DNA from: Amblyomma americanum
Lineage: Eukaryota > Arthropoda > Arachnida > Ixodida > Ixodidae
DNA: 64,000 nt
Direction of reading: 5' to 3'
Assembly: GCF_052857255.1 (NCBI RefSeq)
Contig: NC_135504.1
Span: 140,456,121-140,520,120 of the forward strand
Shown: positions 49,351-61,411 of the stretch, piece after piece
Numbering within the stretch: position 1 is the first letter of the stretch
Layout: the number at the start of each line of letters is the position of its first letter
Translations under genes and position numbers: made by a program
Notes under the pieces: model-generated
Seen by the model: only the letters and a program-made list of their open reading frames with translations
Databases searched by the model: none
What the model was told of the DNA's origin: nothing

Positions 49351-50352
49351 GCTGGAGAAACTCCGTGCTGCATAAAATCTGCGCTGGAGAAACTCCGGGC
49401 TGGAGAAACTCCGCTCTGGAGAAACTCCGTGCTGGACAAACTCCGCGCTGGAGAAACTCCGTGTTGGAGAAACTCCGCGCTGGAGAAACTTCGCGTTGGA
49501 GAAACTGCGCGTTGGAGAAACTGCGCGTTGGAGAAACTCCACGTTGGAGAAAGTCCGCGTTGGAGAAAGTCCGCGTTGGAGAAACTCCGCGCTGGAGAAA
49601 CTCCGCGTTTGAGAAACTGGGAAACTGGAGAAACTCCGCGATGGAGACACTCCGCGCTGGAGAAACTCCGCGCTGGAGAAACTCCGTATTGGAGAAGCTC
49701 CGTGTTGGGGAAACTTCGCGTTGGAGAAACGGCGCGTTGGAGAATGTGCGCTTTGGAGAAAGCCCGCGTTGAAGAAACGGCGCGTTGAAGATACTCCGCG
49801 TTGGAGAAACTCTGCGCTTGAAACACACCGCGCTGGAGAAACTCCGCGTTGGAGAAAGTCCGCGTTGGAGAAGGTCCGCGTTGGAGAAAGTCCGCATTGG
49901 AGAAAGTCCGCGTTGGAGAAACTCTGCGTTGAAGAAAGCCGCGTTGGAGAATGTCCGCGCTGGAGAAACTCCGCGTTGTATAAACCGCGCTTGAGAAACT
50001 CCGCGATGGAGAAACTCCGCGACGGACAAACTCCGCGATGGAGAAACTCCGCGTTGGAGAAAAGTCCGCTCTGGAGAAACTCTACGCTGGAGAAACTCCG
50101 CACTGGAGAAACTCCTAGCTGGAGAAACTCCGTGCTGCATAAAATCTGCGCTGGAGAAACTCCGGGCTGGAGAAAGCCCGCGTTGGAGAAGGTCCGCGTT
50201 GGAGAAAGTCCGCGTTGGAGAAAGTCCGCGTTGAAGAAAGTCCGCGTTAGAGAAAGTCCGCGCTGGAGAAAATCTGCGTTGGATAAACTCCGCGCTGGAG
50301 AAACTCCGCGATGGAGAAACTCCGCGACGGACAAACTCCGCGATGGAGAAAC

Positions 50353-50449
50353 CCCGCTTTGGTCAAAAGTCCGCGTTGGAGAAAAGTCCGCGTTGGAGAA
50401 AAGTCCGCGTTGGAGAAAAGTCCGCGTTGGAGAAAAGTCAGCGCTGGAG
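50353..50449. repeat. Longest run of 17-bp variant units
   Basis: Five consecutive 17-bp units (GAGAAAAGTCCGCGTTG type) follow TTGGTCAAAAGTCC. The homologous runs at about 54,174, 58,590 and 63,006 have one unit fewer, which accounts exactly for the 17-bp change in offset between the 3.8-kb copies. Confidence 0.82.
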
Positions 50450-51393
50450 AAACTCCACGCTGGAAAAACTCCGCGCTGGAGAAACTCCGCGCTGGAGAAG
50501 CTCTGCGCTGGAGAAACTCCGCGCTGGAAAATCTCCGCGATGGAGAAACTCCGCGTTGGTGAAAGTCCGCGTTGGAGAAAAGTCCGCGTTGGAGAAAAGT
50601 CCGCTTTGGAGAAAAGTCAGCGCTGGAGAACCTCCACGCTGGAAAAACTCCGCGCTGGAGAAGCTCCGCGCTGGAGAAACTCCGCGCTGGAGAAGCTCTG
50701 CGCTGGAGAAACTCCGAGTTGGAGAAACTGCACTGGAGAAGCTCAGCGTTTGAGAAACTCCGCACTGGAGAAAGTCCGTGTTAGAGAAACTCCGCGATGG
50801 AGCAACTCCGCGCTGGAGAAACTCCGACTTGGAGAAACTCCGCACTGGAGAAGCTGCGCGTTTGAGAAACTCCGCACTGGAGAAACTCCGCGTTTGAGAA
50901 ACTCCGCGCTGGAGAAATTCCGGGCTGGAGAAACTCCGTGCTGGAGAAACTCCGCGCTGGACAAACTCCGCGCTGGAGAAACTCCGTGTTGGAGAAACTC
51001 CGTGTTGGAGAAACTCCACGCTGGAGAAACTTCGCGTTGGAGAAACTGAGCTTTGGAGAAACTCCGCGTTGGAAAAAGTCCGCGATGGAGAAACTCCGCG
51101 CTGGAGAAACTCTGCGTTTGAGAAACTCCGAACTGGAGAAACTCCGCGATGGAGACACTCCGCGCTGGAGAAACTCCGCCTTGGAGAAACTTCGCTTTGA
51201 AGAAACGGCGCGTTGGAGAAACTCCGCGTTAGAGAAACTCCGCGCTTGAAACATACCGCGCTGGAGAAATTCTGCGTTGGAGAAAGTCCGCGTTGGAGAA
51301 GGTCCGCGTTGGAGAAAGTCCGCGTTGGAGAAACTCCGCGTTGAAGAATGTCCGCGTTGGAGAAACTCCGCGCTGGAGAAACTCCGCGACGGA

Positions 51394-54300
51394 GAAACTC
51401 AGCGCTGGAGTAACTCCACGCTGGAGAAACTCCGTGTTGGAGAAACTCGGTGTTGGAAAAACTCCGCGCTGGAGATATTTCGCGTTGGAGAAACTCCGCG
51501 TTGGTGAAAGTCTGCGTTGGAGAAAAGTCCGCGTTGGAGAAAAGTCCGCTTTGGAGAAAAGTCAGCGCTGGAGAATCCACGCTGGAAAAACTCGGCGCTG
51601 GAGAAGCTCCGCGCTGGAGAAACTCTGCGCTGGAGAAACTCCGAGTTGGAGAAACTCTGCACTGGAGAAGCTCTGCGTTTGAGAAACTCCGCACTGGAGA
51701 AACTCCGTGTTTGAGAAACTCCGTGATGGAAAAACTCCGCGCTGGAGAAACTCCGAGTTGGAGAAACTCTGCACTGGAGAAGCTCCGCGTTTGAGAAACT
51801 CCGCACTGGAGAAACTCCGCGTTTGAGAAACTCCGCGCTGGAGAAACTCCGGGCTGGAGAAACTCCGCAATGGAGACAATCCGCGCTGGAGAAACTCCGC
51901 GCTGAAGAAACTCCGTGTAGGGGAAACTCCGTGTGGGAGAAACTTCGCGTTGGAGAAACGGCGCGTTGGAGAAACTCTGCTCTTGAAACACACCGCGCTG
52001 GAAAAACTCCGCGATGGAGAAAGTCCGCGTTGGAGAAGGTCCGCGTTGGAGAAAGTCCACGTTGGAGAAACTCCGCGTTGAAGATAGTCCGCGTTTTTCA
52101 CCTTGAAGTTATGAACCAACAAGCCCAAGCATATACCCTTCTGAGTAAATCCGCGCTGGAGAAACTCCGCGTTGGATAAACTCCGCGCTGGAGAAACTCC
52201 GCGACGGACAAACTCCGCGATGAAGAAACTCCGCGTTGGTGATGATAGTCCGCGTTGGAGAAAAGTCCGCGTTGGAGAAAAGTCCGCGCTGGAGAAACTC
52301 TACGCTGGAGAAACTCCGCACTGGAGCAACTCCGCGTTGGAGAAACTCCGCGCTGGAGAAACTCCGCGCTGGAGAAACTCCACGATGGTGAAACTCCGTG
52401 TTTGAGAAACTCCGCGATGGAGAAACTCCGCGCTGAAGAAACTCCGCGACGGAGAAACTCAGCGCTGGAGTAACTCCACGCTGGAGAAACTCCGTGTTGG
52501 AGAAACTCGGTGTGGGAGAAACTCCGCGCTTGAAAAACTCCGCGCTGGAGAAACTCCGGGCTGGAAAAAATTCCGCGATGGAGAAACTCCGCGTTGGTGA
52601 AAGTCCGCGTCGGAGGAGGTCCGCGTTGCAGAAAGTCCGCGTTGGAGAAACTCCGTGTTGTAGAAACTCCGCCTTGGAGAAACTTCGCGTTGAAGAAACG
52701 GCGCGTTGAAGATACTCCGCGTTGGAGAAACTCCGCGCTTGAAACACACCGCGCTGGAGAAACTCCGCGTTGGAGAAAGTCCGCGTTGGAGAAGGTCCGC
52801 GTTGGAGAAAGTCCGCGTTGGAGAAAATCCGCGTTGGAGAAACTCCGCGTTGAAGAAAGTCCGCGTTGGAGAAAGTCCGCGCTGGAGAAACTCCGGGTTG
52901 TATAAACTCCGCGCTGGAGAAACTCCGCGATGGAGAAACTCCGCGACGGACAAACTCCGCGATGGAGAAACTCCGTGTTGGAGAAAAGTCCGCTCTGGAG
53001 AAACTCTACGCTGGAGAAACTCCGCACTGGAGAAACTCCGCGCTGGAGAAACTCCGTGCTGCATAAAATCTGCGCTGGAGAAACTCCGGGCTGGAGAAAC
53101 TCCGCGCTGTAGAAACTCCGTGCTGGACAAACTCCGCGCGGAGAAACTCCGTGTTGGAGGAACTCCGCGCTGGAGAAACTCCGTGCTGCATAAAATCTGC
53201 GCTGGAGAAACTCCGGGCTGGAGAAACTCCGCTCTGGAGAAACTCCGTGCTGGACAAACTCCGCGCTGGAGAAACTCCGTGTTGGAGAAACTCCGCGCTG
53301 GAGAAACTTCGCGTTGGAGAAACTGCGCGTTGGAGAAACTGCGCGTTGGAGAAACTCCACGTTGGAGAAAGTCCGCGTTGGAGAAAGTTCGCGTTGGAGA
53401 AACTCCGCGCTGGAGAAACTCCGCGTTTGAGAAACTGGGAAACTGGAGAAACTCCGCGATGGAGACACTCCGCGCTGGAGAAACTCCGCGCTGGAGAAAC
53501 TCCGTATTGGAGAAGCTCCGTGTTGGGGAAACTTCGCGTTGGAGAAACGGCGCGTTGGAGAAGGTGCGCTTTGGAGAAAGCCCGCGTTGAAGAAACGGCG
53601 CGTTGAAGATACTCCGCGTTGGAGAAACTCCGCGCTTGAAACACACCGCGCTGGAGAAACTCCGCGTTGGAGAAAGTCCGCGTTGGAGAAATTCCGCGTT
53701 GGAGAAAGTCCGCATTGGAGAAAGTCCGCGTTGGAGAAACTCTGCGTTGAAGAAAGTCCGCGTTGGAGAATGTCCGCGCTGGAGAAACTCCGCGTTGTAT
53801 AAACTCCGCGCTGGAGAAACTCCGCGATGGAGAAACTCCGCGACGGACAAACTCCGCGATGGAGAAACTCCGCGTTGGAGAAAAGTCCGCTCTGGAGAAA
53901 CTCTACGCTGGAGAAACTCCGCACTGGAGAAACTCCTAGCTGGAGAAACTCCGTGCTGCATAAAATCTGCGCTGGAGAAACTCCGGGATGGAGAAAGCCC
54001 GCGTTGGAGAAGGTCCGCGTTGGAGAAAGTCCGCGTTGGAGAAAGTCCGCGTTGAAGAAAGTCCGCGTTAGAGAAAGTCCGCGCTGGAGAAAATCTGCGT
54101 TGGATAAACTCCGCGCTGGAGAAACTCCGCGATAAAGAAACTCCGCGACGGACAAACTCCGCGATGGAGAAACCCCGCTTTGGTCAAAAGTCCGCGTTGG
54201 AGAAAAGTCCGCGTTGGAGAAAAGTCCGCGTTGGAGAAAAGTCAGCGCTGGAGAAACTCCACGCTGGAAAAACTCCGCGCTGGAGAAACTCCGCGCTGGA

Positions 54301-55165
54301 GAAGCTCTGCGCTGGAGAAACTCCGCGCTGGAAAATCTCCGCGATGGAGAAACTCCGCGTTGGTGAAAGTCCGCGTTGGAGAAAAGTCCGCGTTGGAGAA
54401 AAGTCCGCTTTGGAGAAAAGTCAGCGCTGGAGAACCTCCACGCTGGAAAAACTCCGCGCTGGAGAAGCTCCGCGCTGGAGAAACTCCGCGCTGGAGAAGC
54501 TCTGCGCTGGAGAAACTCCGAGTTGGAGAAACTGCACTGGAGAAGCTCAGCGTTTGAGAAACTCCGCACTGGAGAAAGTCCGTGTTAGAGAAACTCCGCG
54601 ATGGAGCAACTCCGCGCTGGAGAAACTCCGACTTGGAGAAACTCCGCACTGGAGAAGCTGCGCGTTTGAGAAACTCCGCACTGGAGAAACTCCGCGTTTG
54701 AGAAACTCCGCGCTGGAGAAATTCCGGGCTGGAGAAACTCCGTGCTGGAGAAACTCCGCGCTGGACAAACTCCGCGCTGGAGAAACTCCGTGTTGGAGAA
54801 ACTCCGTGTTGGAGAAACTCCACGCTGGAGAAACTTCGCGTTGGAGAAACTGAGCTTTGGAGAAACTCCGCGTTGGAAAAAGTCCGCGATGGAGAAACTC
54901 CGCGCTGGAGAAACTCCGCGTTTGAGAAACTCCGAACTGGAGAAACTCCGCGATGGAGACACTCCGCGCTGGAGAAACTCCGCCTTGGAGAAACTTCGCT
55001 TTGAAGAAACGGCGCGTTGGAGAAACTCCGCGTTAGAGAAACTCCGCGCTTGAAACATACCGCGCTGGAGAAATTCTGCGTTGGAGAAAGTCCGCGTTGG
55101 AGAAGGTCCGCGTTGGAGAAAGTCCGCGTTGGAGAAACTCCGCGTTGAAGAAAGTCCGCGTTGGA
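51394..55165. repeat. 3.8-kb higher-order unit, copy 2
   Basis: This is the tandem partner of 47,560-51,360, containing insert copy 5. Copy-specific changes include GGAGGAGGTCC near 52,612 and GATAAAGAAAC near 54,131; the latter is inherited by 58,547. From about 52,580 it doubles as the first 4,416-bp unit. Confidence 0.82.
52096..52142. other. 47-bp non-repeat insert, copy 5
   Basis: This copy has the GAACCAAC form. It is 3,818 bp beyond copy 4, in the second 3.8-kb unit. The unit just right of it has a private change, GAGTAAATCC. Because copy 4 has the A variant and this copy does not, the A arose before the 3,119-bp duplication but not in the lineage leading to this copy, or it was reverted by conversion. 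Confidence 0.9.
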
Positions 55166-56995
55166 GAAAGTCCGCGTTGGAGAAACTCCGCGTTTGAGAA
55201 ACTCCGAACTGGAGAAACTCCGCGATGGAGAAACTCCGTGTTGTAGAAACTCCGCCTTGGAGAAACTTCGCGTTGAAGAAACGGCGCGTTGGAGATACTC
55301 CGCGTTGGAGAAACTCCGCGCTTGAAACACACCACGCTGGAGAAACTCCGCGTTGGAGAAAGTCCGCGTTGGAGAAGGTCCGCGTTGGAGAAAGTCCGCG
55401 TTGGAGAAACTCCGCGTTGAAGAAAGTCCGTGTTGGAGAAAGTCCGCGCTGGAGAAACTCCGCGTTGTATAAACTCCGCGCTGTAGAAACTCCGCGATGG
55501 AGAAACTCCGCGACGGACAAACTCCGCGATGGAGAAATTCTGCGTTGGAGAAATGTCCGCTCTGGAGAAACTCTACGCTGGAGAAACTCCGCACTGGAGC
55601 AACTCCGCGTTGGAGAAACTCCGCGCTGGAGAAACTCCGTGCTGCATAAAATCTGCGCTGGAGAAACTCCGGGCTGGAGAAACTCCGCGCTGGAGCAACT
55701 CCGTGCTGGACAAACTCCGCGCTGGAGAAACTCCGTGTTGGAGAAACTCCGTGCTGGAGAAACTTCGCGTTGGAGAAATTGCGCGTTGGAGAAACTGCGC
55801 GTTGGAGAAACTCCGCGTTGGAGAAAGTCCGTGTTGGAGAAACTCGGTGTTGGAGAAAGTCTGCGTTGGAGAAAAGTCCGCGTTGGAGAAAAGTCCGCGT
55901 TGGAGAAACTCCGCGCTGGAGAAACTCCGTGCTGCATAAAATCTGCGCTGGAGAAACTCCGGGCTGGAGAAACTCCGCGCTGGAGAAACTCCGTGCTGGA
56001 CAAACTCCGCGCTGGAGAAACTCCGTGTTGGAGAAACTCCGTGCTGGAGAAACTTCGCGCTGGAGAAACTCCGCGACGGAGAAACTCAGCGCTGGAGTAA
56101 CTCCACGCTGGAGAAACTCCGTGTTGGAGAAACTCGGTGTTGGAGAAACTCCGCGCTGGAGATATTTCGCGTTGGAGAAACTCCGCGTTGAAGAAACTCC
56201 GCGTTGGTGAAAGTCTGCGTTGGAGAAAAGTCCGCGTTGGAGAAAAGTCCGCTTTGGAGAAAAGTCAGCGCTGGAAAATCCACGCTGGAAAAACTCCGCG
56301 CTGGAGAAGCTCCGCGCTGGAGAAACTCCGCGTTGGAGAAGGTCCGCGTTGGAGAAAGTCCGCGTTGGAGAAACTCCGCGTTGAAGATAGTCCGCGTTTT
56401 TCACCTTGAAGTTATGAACCAACAAGCCCAAGCATATACCCTTCTGCGAAAATCCGCGCTGGAGAAACTCCGCGTTGGATAAACTCCGCGCTGGAGAAAC
56501 TCCGCGACGGACAAACTCCGCGATGAAGAAACTCCGCGTTGGTGATGATAGTCCGCGTTGGAGAAAAGTCCGCGTTGGAGAAAAGTCCGCGCTGGAGAAA
56601 CTCTACGCTGGAGAAACTCCGCACTGGAGCAACTCCGCGTTGGAGAAACTCCGCGCTGGAGAAACTCCGCGCTGGAGAAACTCCACGATGGTGAAACTCC
56701 GTGTTTGGGAAACTCCGCGATGGAGAAACTCCGCGCTGAAGAAACTCCGCGACGGAGAAACTCAGCGCTGGAGTAACTCCGTGTTGGAGAAACTCGGTGT
56801 GGGAGAAACTCCGCGCTTGAAAAACTCCGCGCTGGAGAAACTCCGCGCTGGAAAAACTCCGCGATGGAGAAACTCCGCGTTGGTGAAAGTCCGCGTTGGT
56901 GAAAAGTCCGCGTTGGAGAAAAGTCCGTTTTGGAGAAAAGTCAGCGCTGGAGAAACTCCACGCTGGAAAACCTCCGCGCTGGAAAACTCCGCGCT
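52580..56995. repeat. 4,416-bp tandem unit, copy 1
   Basis: The segment is repeated at a constant offset of 4,416 bp (276 x 16) through to the window end. Example paired landmarks are CTGGGAAACTGG at 53,434/57,850/62,267 and the insert at 56,399/60,815. Left of about 52,580 the offset to the next copy falls to 4,303 bp, a 113-bp difference, marking the unit's left edge. Confidence 0.9.
56399..56445. other. 47-bp non-repeat insert, copy 6
   Basis: The 47 bp match copies 1, 2 and 5. The first repeat unit to the right reads GCGAAAATCC instead of GAGAAAATCC, a change shared only with copy 7. The left flank also differs from copies 1-5: the GGAAAAACTCCGCGATGG unit is missing just upstream. Confidence 0.9.
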
Positions 56996-59900
56996 GGAGA
57001 AACTCTGCGTTGGAGAAAGTCCCCGTCGGAGAAGGTCCGCGTTGCAGAAAGTCCGCGTTGGAGAAACTCCGTGTTGTAGAAACTCCGCCTTGGAGAAACT
57101 TCGCGTTGAACAAACGGCGCGTTGAAGATACTCCGCGTTGGAGAAACTCCGCGCTTGAAACACACCGCGCTGGAGAAACTCCGCGTTGGAGAAAGTCCGC
57201 GTTGGAGAAGGTCCGCGTTGGAGAAAGTCCGCGTTGGAGAAAATCCGCGTTGGAGAAACTCCGCGTTGAAGAAAGTCCGCGTTGGAGAAAGTCCGCGCTG
57301 GAGAAACTCCGGGTTGTATAAACTCCGCGCTGGAGAAACTCCGCGATGGAGAAACTCCGCGACGGACAAACTCCGCGATGGAGAAACTCCGTGTTGGAGA
57401 AAAGTCCGCTCTGGAGAAACTCTACGCTGGAGAAACTCCGCACTGGAGAAACTCCGCGCTGGAGAAACTCCGTGCTGCATAAAATCTGCGCTGGAGAAAC
57501 TCCGGGCTGGAGAAACTCCGCGCTGTAGAAACTCCGTGCTGGACAAACTCCGCGCGGAGAAACTCCGTGTTGGAGGAACTCCGCGCTGGAGAAACTCCGT
57601 GCTGCATAAAATCTGCGCTGGAGAAACGCCGGGCTGGAGAAACTCCGCTCTGGAGAAACTCCGTGCTGGACAATCTCCGCGCTGGAGAAACTCCGTGTTG
57701 GAGAAACTCCGCGCTGGAGAAACTTCGCGTTGGAGAAACTGCGCGTTGGAGAAACTGCGCGTTGGAGAAACTCCACGTTGGAGAAAGTCCGCGTTGGAGA
57801 AAGTCCGCGTTGGAGAAACTCCGCGCTGGAGAAACTCCGCGTTTGAGAAACTGGGAAACTGGAGAAACTCCGCGATGGAGACACTCCGCGCTGGAGAAAC
57901 TCCGCGCTGGAGAAACTCCGTATTGGAGAAGCTCCGTGTTGGGGAAACTTCGCGTTGGAGAAACGGCGCGTTGGAGAAGGTGCGCTTTGGAGAAAGCCCG
58001 CGTTGAAGAAACGGCGCGTTGAAGATACTCCGCGTTGGAGAAACTCCGCGCTTGAAACACACTGCGCTGGAGAAACTCCGCGTTGGAGAAAGTCCGCGTT
58101 GGAGAAGGTCCGCGTTGGAGAAAGTCCGCATTGGAGAAAGTCCGCGTTGGAGAAACTCTGCGTTGAAGAAAGTCCGCGTTGGAGAATGTCCGCGCTGGAG
58201 AAACTCCGCGTTGTATAAACTCCGCGCTGGAGAAACTCCGCGATGGAGAAACTCCGCGACGGACAAACTCCGCGATGGAGAAACTCCGCGTTGGAGAAAA
58301 GTCCGCTCTGGAGAAACTCTACGCTGGAGAAACTCCGCACTGGAGAAACTCCTAGCTGGAGAAACTCCGTGCTGCATAAAATCTGCGCTGGAGAAACTCC
58401 GGGATGGAGAAAGCCCGCGTTGGAGAAGGTCCGCGTTGGAGAAAGTCCGCGTTGGAGAAAGTCCGCGTTGAAGAAAGTCCGCGTTAGAGAAAGTCCGCGC
58501 TGGAGAAAATCTGCGTTGGATAAACTCCGCGCTGGAGAAACTCCGCGATAAAGAAACTCCGCGACGGACAAACTCCGCGATGGAGAAACCCCGCTTTGGT
58601 CAAAAGTCCGCGTTGGAGAAAAGTCCGCGTTGGAGAAAAGTCCGCGTTGGAGAAAAGTCAGCGCTGGAGAAACTCCACGCTGGAAAAACTCCGCGCTGGA
58701 GAAACTCCGCGCTGGAGAAGCTCTGCGCTGGAGAAACTCCGCGCTGGAAAATCTCCGCGATGGAGAAACTCCGCGTTGGTGAAAGTCCGCGTTGGAGAAA
58801 AGTCCGCGTTGGAGAAAAGTCCGCTTTGGAGAAAAGTCAGCGCTGGAGAACCTCCACGCTGGAAAAACTCCGCGCTGGAGAAGCTCCGCGCTGGAGAAAC
58901 TCCGCGCTGGAGAAGCTCTGCGCTGGAGAAACTCCGAGTTGGAGAAACTGCACTGGAGAAGCTCAGCGTTTGAGAAACTCCGCACTGGAGAAAGTCCGTG
59001 TTAGAGAAACTCCGCGATGGAGCAACTCCGCGCTGGAGAAACTCCGACTTGGAGAAACTCCGCACTGGAGAAGCTGCGCGTTTGAGAAACTCCGCACTGG
59101 AGAAACTCCGCGTTTGAGAAACTCCGCGCTGGAGAAATTCCGGGCTGGAGAAACTCCGTGCTGGAGAAACTCCGCGCTGGACAAACTCCGCGCTGGAGAA
59201 ACTCCGTGTTGGAGAAACTCCGTGTTGGAGAAACTCCACGCTGGAGAAACTTCGCGTTGGAGAAACTGAGCTTTGGAGAAACTCCGCGTTGGAAAAAGTC
59301 CGCGATGGAGAAACTCCGCGCTGGAGAAACTCCGCGTTTGAGAAACTCCGAACTGGAGAAACTCCGCGATGGAGACACTCCGCGCTAAAGAAACTCCGCC
59401 TTGGAGAAACTTCGCTTTGAAGAAACGGCGCGTTGGAGAAACTCCGCGTTAGAGAAACTCCGCGCTTGAAACATACCGCGCTGGAGAAATTCTGCGTTGG
59501 AGAAAGTCCGCGTTGGAGAAGGTCCGCGTTGGAGAAAGTCCGCGTTGGAGAAACTCCGCGTTGAAGAAAGTCCGCGTTGGAGAAAGTCCGCGTTGGAGAA
59601 ACTCCGCGTTTGAGAAACTCCGAACTGGAGAAACTCCGCGATGGAGAAACTCCGTGTTGTAGAAACTCCGCCTTGGAGAAACTTCGCGTTGAAGAAACGG
59701 CGCGTTGGAGATACTCCGCGTTGGAGAAACTCCGCGCTTGAAACACACCACGCTGGAGAAACTCCGCGTTGGAGAAAGTCCGCGTTGGAGAAGGTCCGCG
59801 TTGGAGAAAGTCCGCGTTGGAGAAACTCCGCGTTGAAGAAAGTCCGTGTTGGAGAAAGTCCGCGCTGGAGAAACTCCGCGTTGTATAAACTCCGCGCTGT

Positions 59901-61411
59901 AGAAACTCCGCGATGGAGAAACTCCGCGACGGACAAACTCCGCGATGGAGAAATTCTGCGTTGGAGAAATGTCCGCTCTGGAGAAACTCTACGCTGGAGA
60001 AACTCCGCACTGGAGCAACTCCGCGTTGGAGAAACTCCGCGCTGGAGAAACTCCGTGCTGCATAAAATCTGCGCTGGAGAAACTCCGGGCTGGAGAAACT
60101 CCGCGCTGGAGCAACTCCGTGCTGGACAAACTCCGCGCTGGAGAAACTCCGTGTTGGAGAAACTCCGTGCTGGAGAAACTTCGCGTTGGAGAAATTGCGC
60201 GTTGGAGAAACTGCGCGTTGGAGAAACTCCGCGTTGGAGAAAGTCCGTGTTGGAGAAACTCGGTGTTGGAGAAAGTCTGCGTTGGAGAAAAGTCCGCGTT
60301 GGAGAAAAGTCCGCGTTGGAGAAACTCCGCGCTGGAGAAACTCCGTGCTGCATAAAATCTGCGCTGGAGAAACTCCGGGCTGGAGAAACTCCGCGCTGGA
60401 GAAACTCCGTGCTGGACAAACTCCGCGCTGGAGAAACTCCGTGTTGGAGAAACTCCGTGCTGGAGAAACTTCGCGCTGGAGAAACTCCGCGACGGAGAAA
60501 CTCAGCGCTGGAGTAACTCCACGCTGGAGAAACTCCGTGTTGGAGAAACTCGGTGTTGGAGAAACTCCGCGCTGGAGATATTTCGCGTTGGAGAAACTCC
60601 GCGTTGAAGAAACTCCGCGTTGGTGAAAGTCTGCGTTGGAGAAAAGTCCGCGTTGGAGAAAAGTCCGCTTTGGAGAAAAGTCAGCGCTGGAAAATCCACG
60701 CTGGAAAAACTCCGCGCTGGAGAAGCTCCGCGCTGGAGAAACTCCGCGTTGGAGAAGGTCCGCGTTGGAGAAAGTCCGCGTTGGAGAAACTCCGCGTTGA
60801 AGATAGTCCGCGTTTTTCACCTTGAAGTTATGAACCAACAAGCCCAAGCATATACCCTTCTGCGAAAATCCGCGCTGGAGAAACTCCGCGTTGGATAAAC
60901 TCCGCGCTGGAGAAACTCCGCGACGGACAAACTCCGCGATGAAGAAACTCCGCGTTGGTGATGATAGTCCGCGTTGGAGAAAAGTCCGCGTTGGAGAAAA
61001 GTCCGCGCTGGAGAAACTCTACGCTGGAGAAACTCCGCACTGGAGCAACTCCGCGTTGGAGAAACTCCGCGCTGGAGAAACTCCGCGCTGGAGAAACTCC
61101 ACGATGGTGAAACTCCGTGTTTGGGAAACTCCGCGATGGAGAAACTCCGCGCTGAAGAAACTCCGCGACGGAGAAACTCAGCGCTGGAGTAACTCCGTGT
61201 TGGAGAAACTCGGTGTGGGAGAAACTCCGCGCTTGAAAAACTCCGCGCTGGAGAAACTCCGCGCTGGAAAAACTCCGCGATGGAGAAACTCCGCGTTGGT
61301 GAAAGTCCGCGTTGGTGAAAAGTCCGCGTTGGAGAAAAGTCCGTTTTGGAGAAAAGTCAGCGCTGGAGAAACTCCACGCTGGAAAACCTCCGCGCTGGAA
61401 AACTCCGCGCT
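56996..61411. repeat. 4,416-bp tandem unit, copy 2
   Basis: This segment repeats copy 1 with very few differences by eye, for example GCTAAAG near 59,385 against GCTGGAG near 54,969, and ACACTGCG near 58,060 against ACACCGCG. It carries insert copy 7. Near-identity over kilobases points to a recent duplication, or possibly an assembly effect. Confidence 0.9.
60815..60861. other. 47-bp non-repeat insert, copy 7
   Basis: This copy is identical to copy 6 with the same GCGAAAATCC right flank and the same left flank, 4,416 bp downstream. It is the product of the 4,416-bp tandem duplication. Confidence 0.9.

Larger units (their letters stand above)
47560..51360. repeat. 3.8-kb higher-order unit, copy 1
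   Basis: This segment matches 51,394 to about 55,165 in tandem. The offset starts at 3,834 bp, becomes 3,818 bp over the insert region, and is 3,804 bp after one 17-mer is lost near 54,190. Characteristic units are CTGGGAAACTGGAG (49,617), CTCCTAGCTGG (50,113) and TTGGAGAATGTGCGC (49,738). It overlaps the 3,119-bp pair, so the 3.8-kb event used part of that pair as template. Confidence 0.82.

Noticed and set aside
56412..58985. An 857-codon open frame on the minus strand (with a near-identical partner at 60,828-63,401) as a repeat-protein gene
   Set aside because: All six frames are open because the 16-bp unit lacks stops. The frame runs through the 47-bp insert at one end only by chance, overlaps equally long frames on both strands, has no promoter or non-repeat domain, and 17-bp units shift the frame between blocks.
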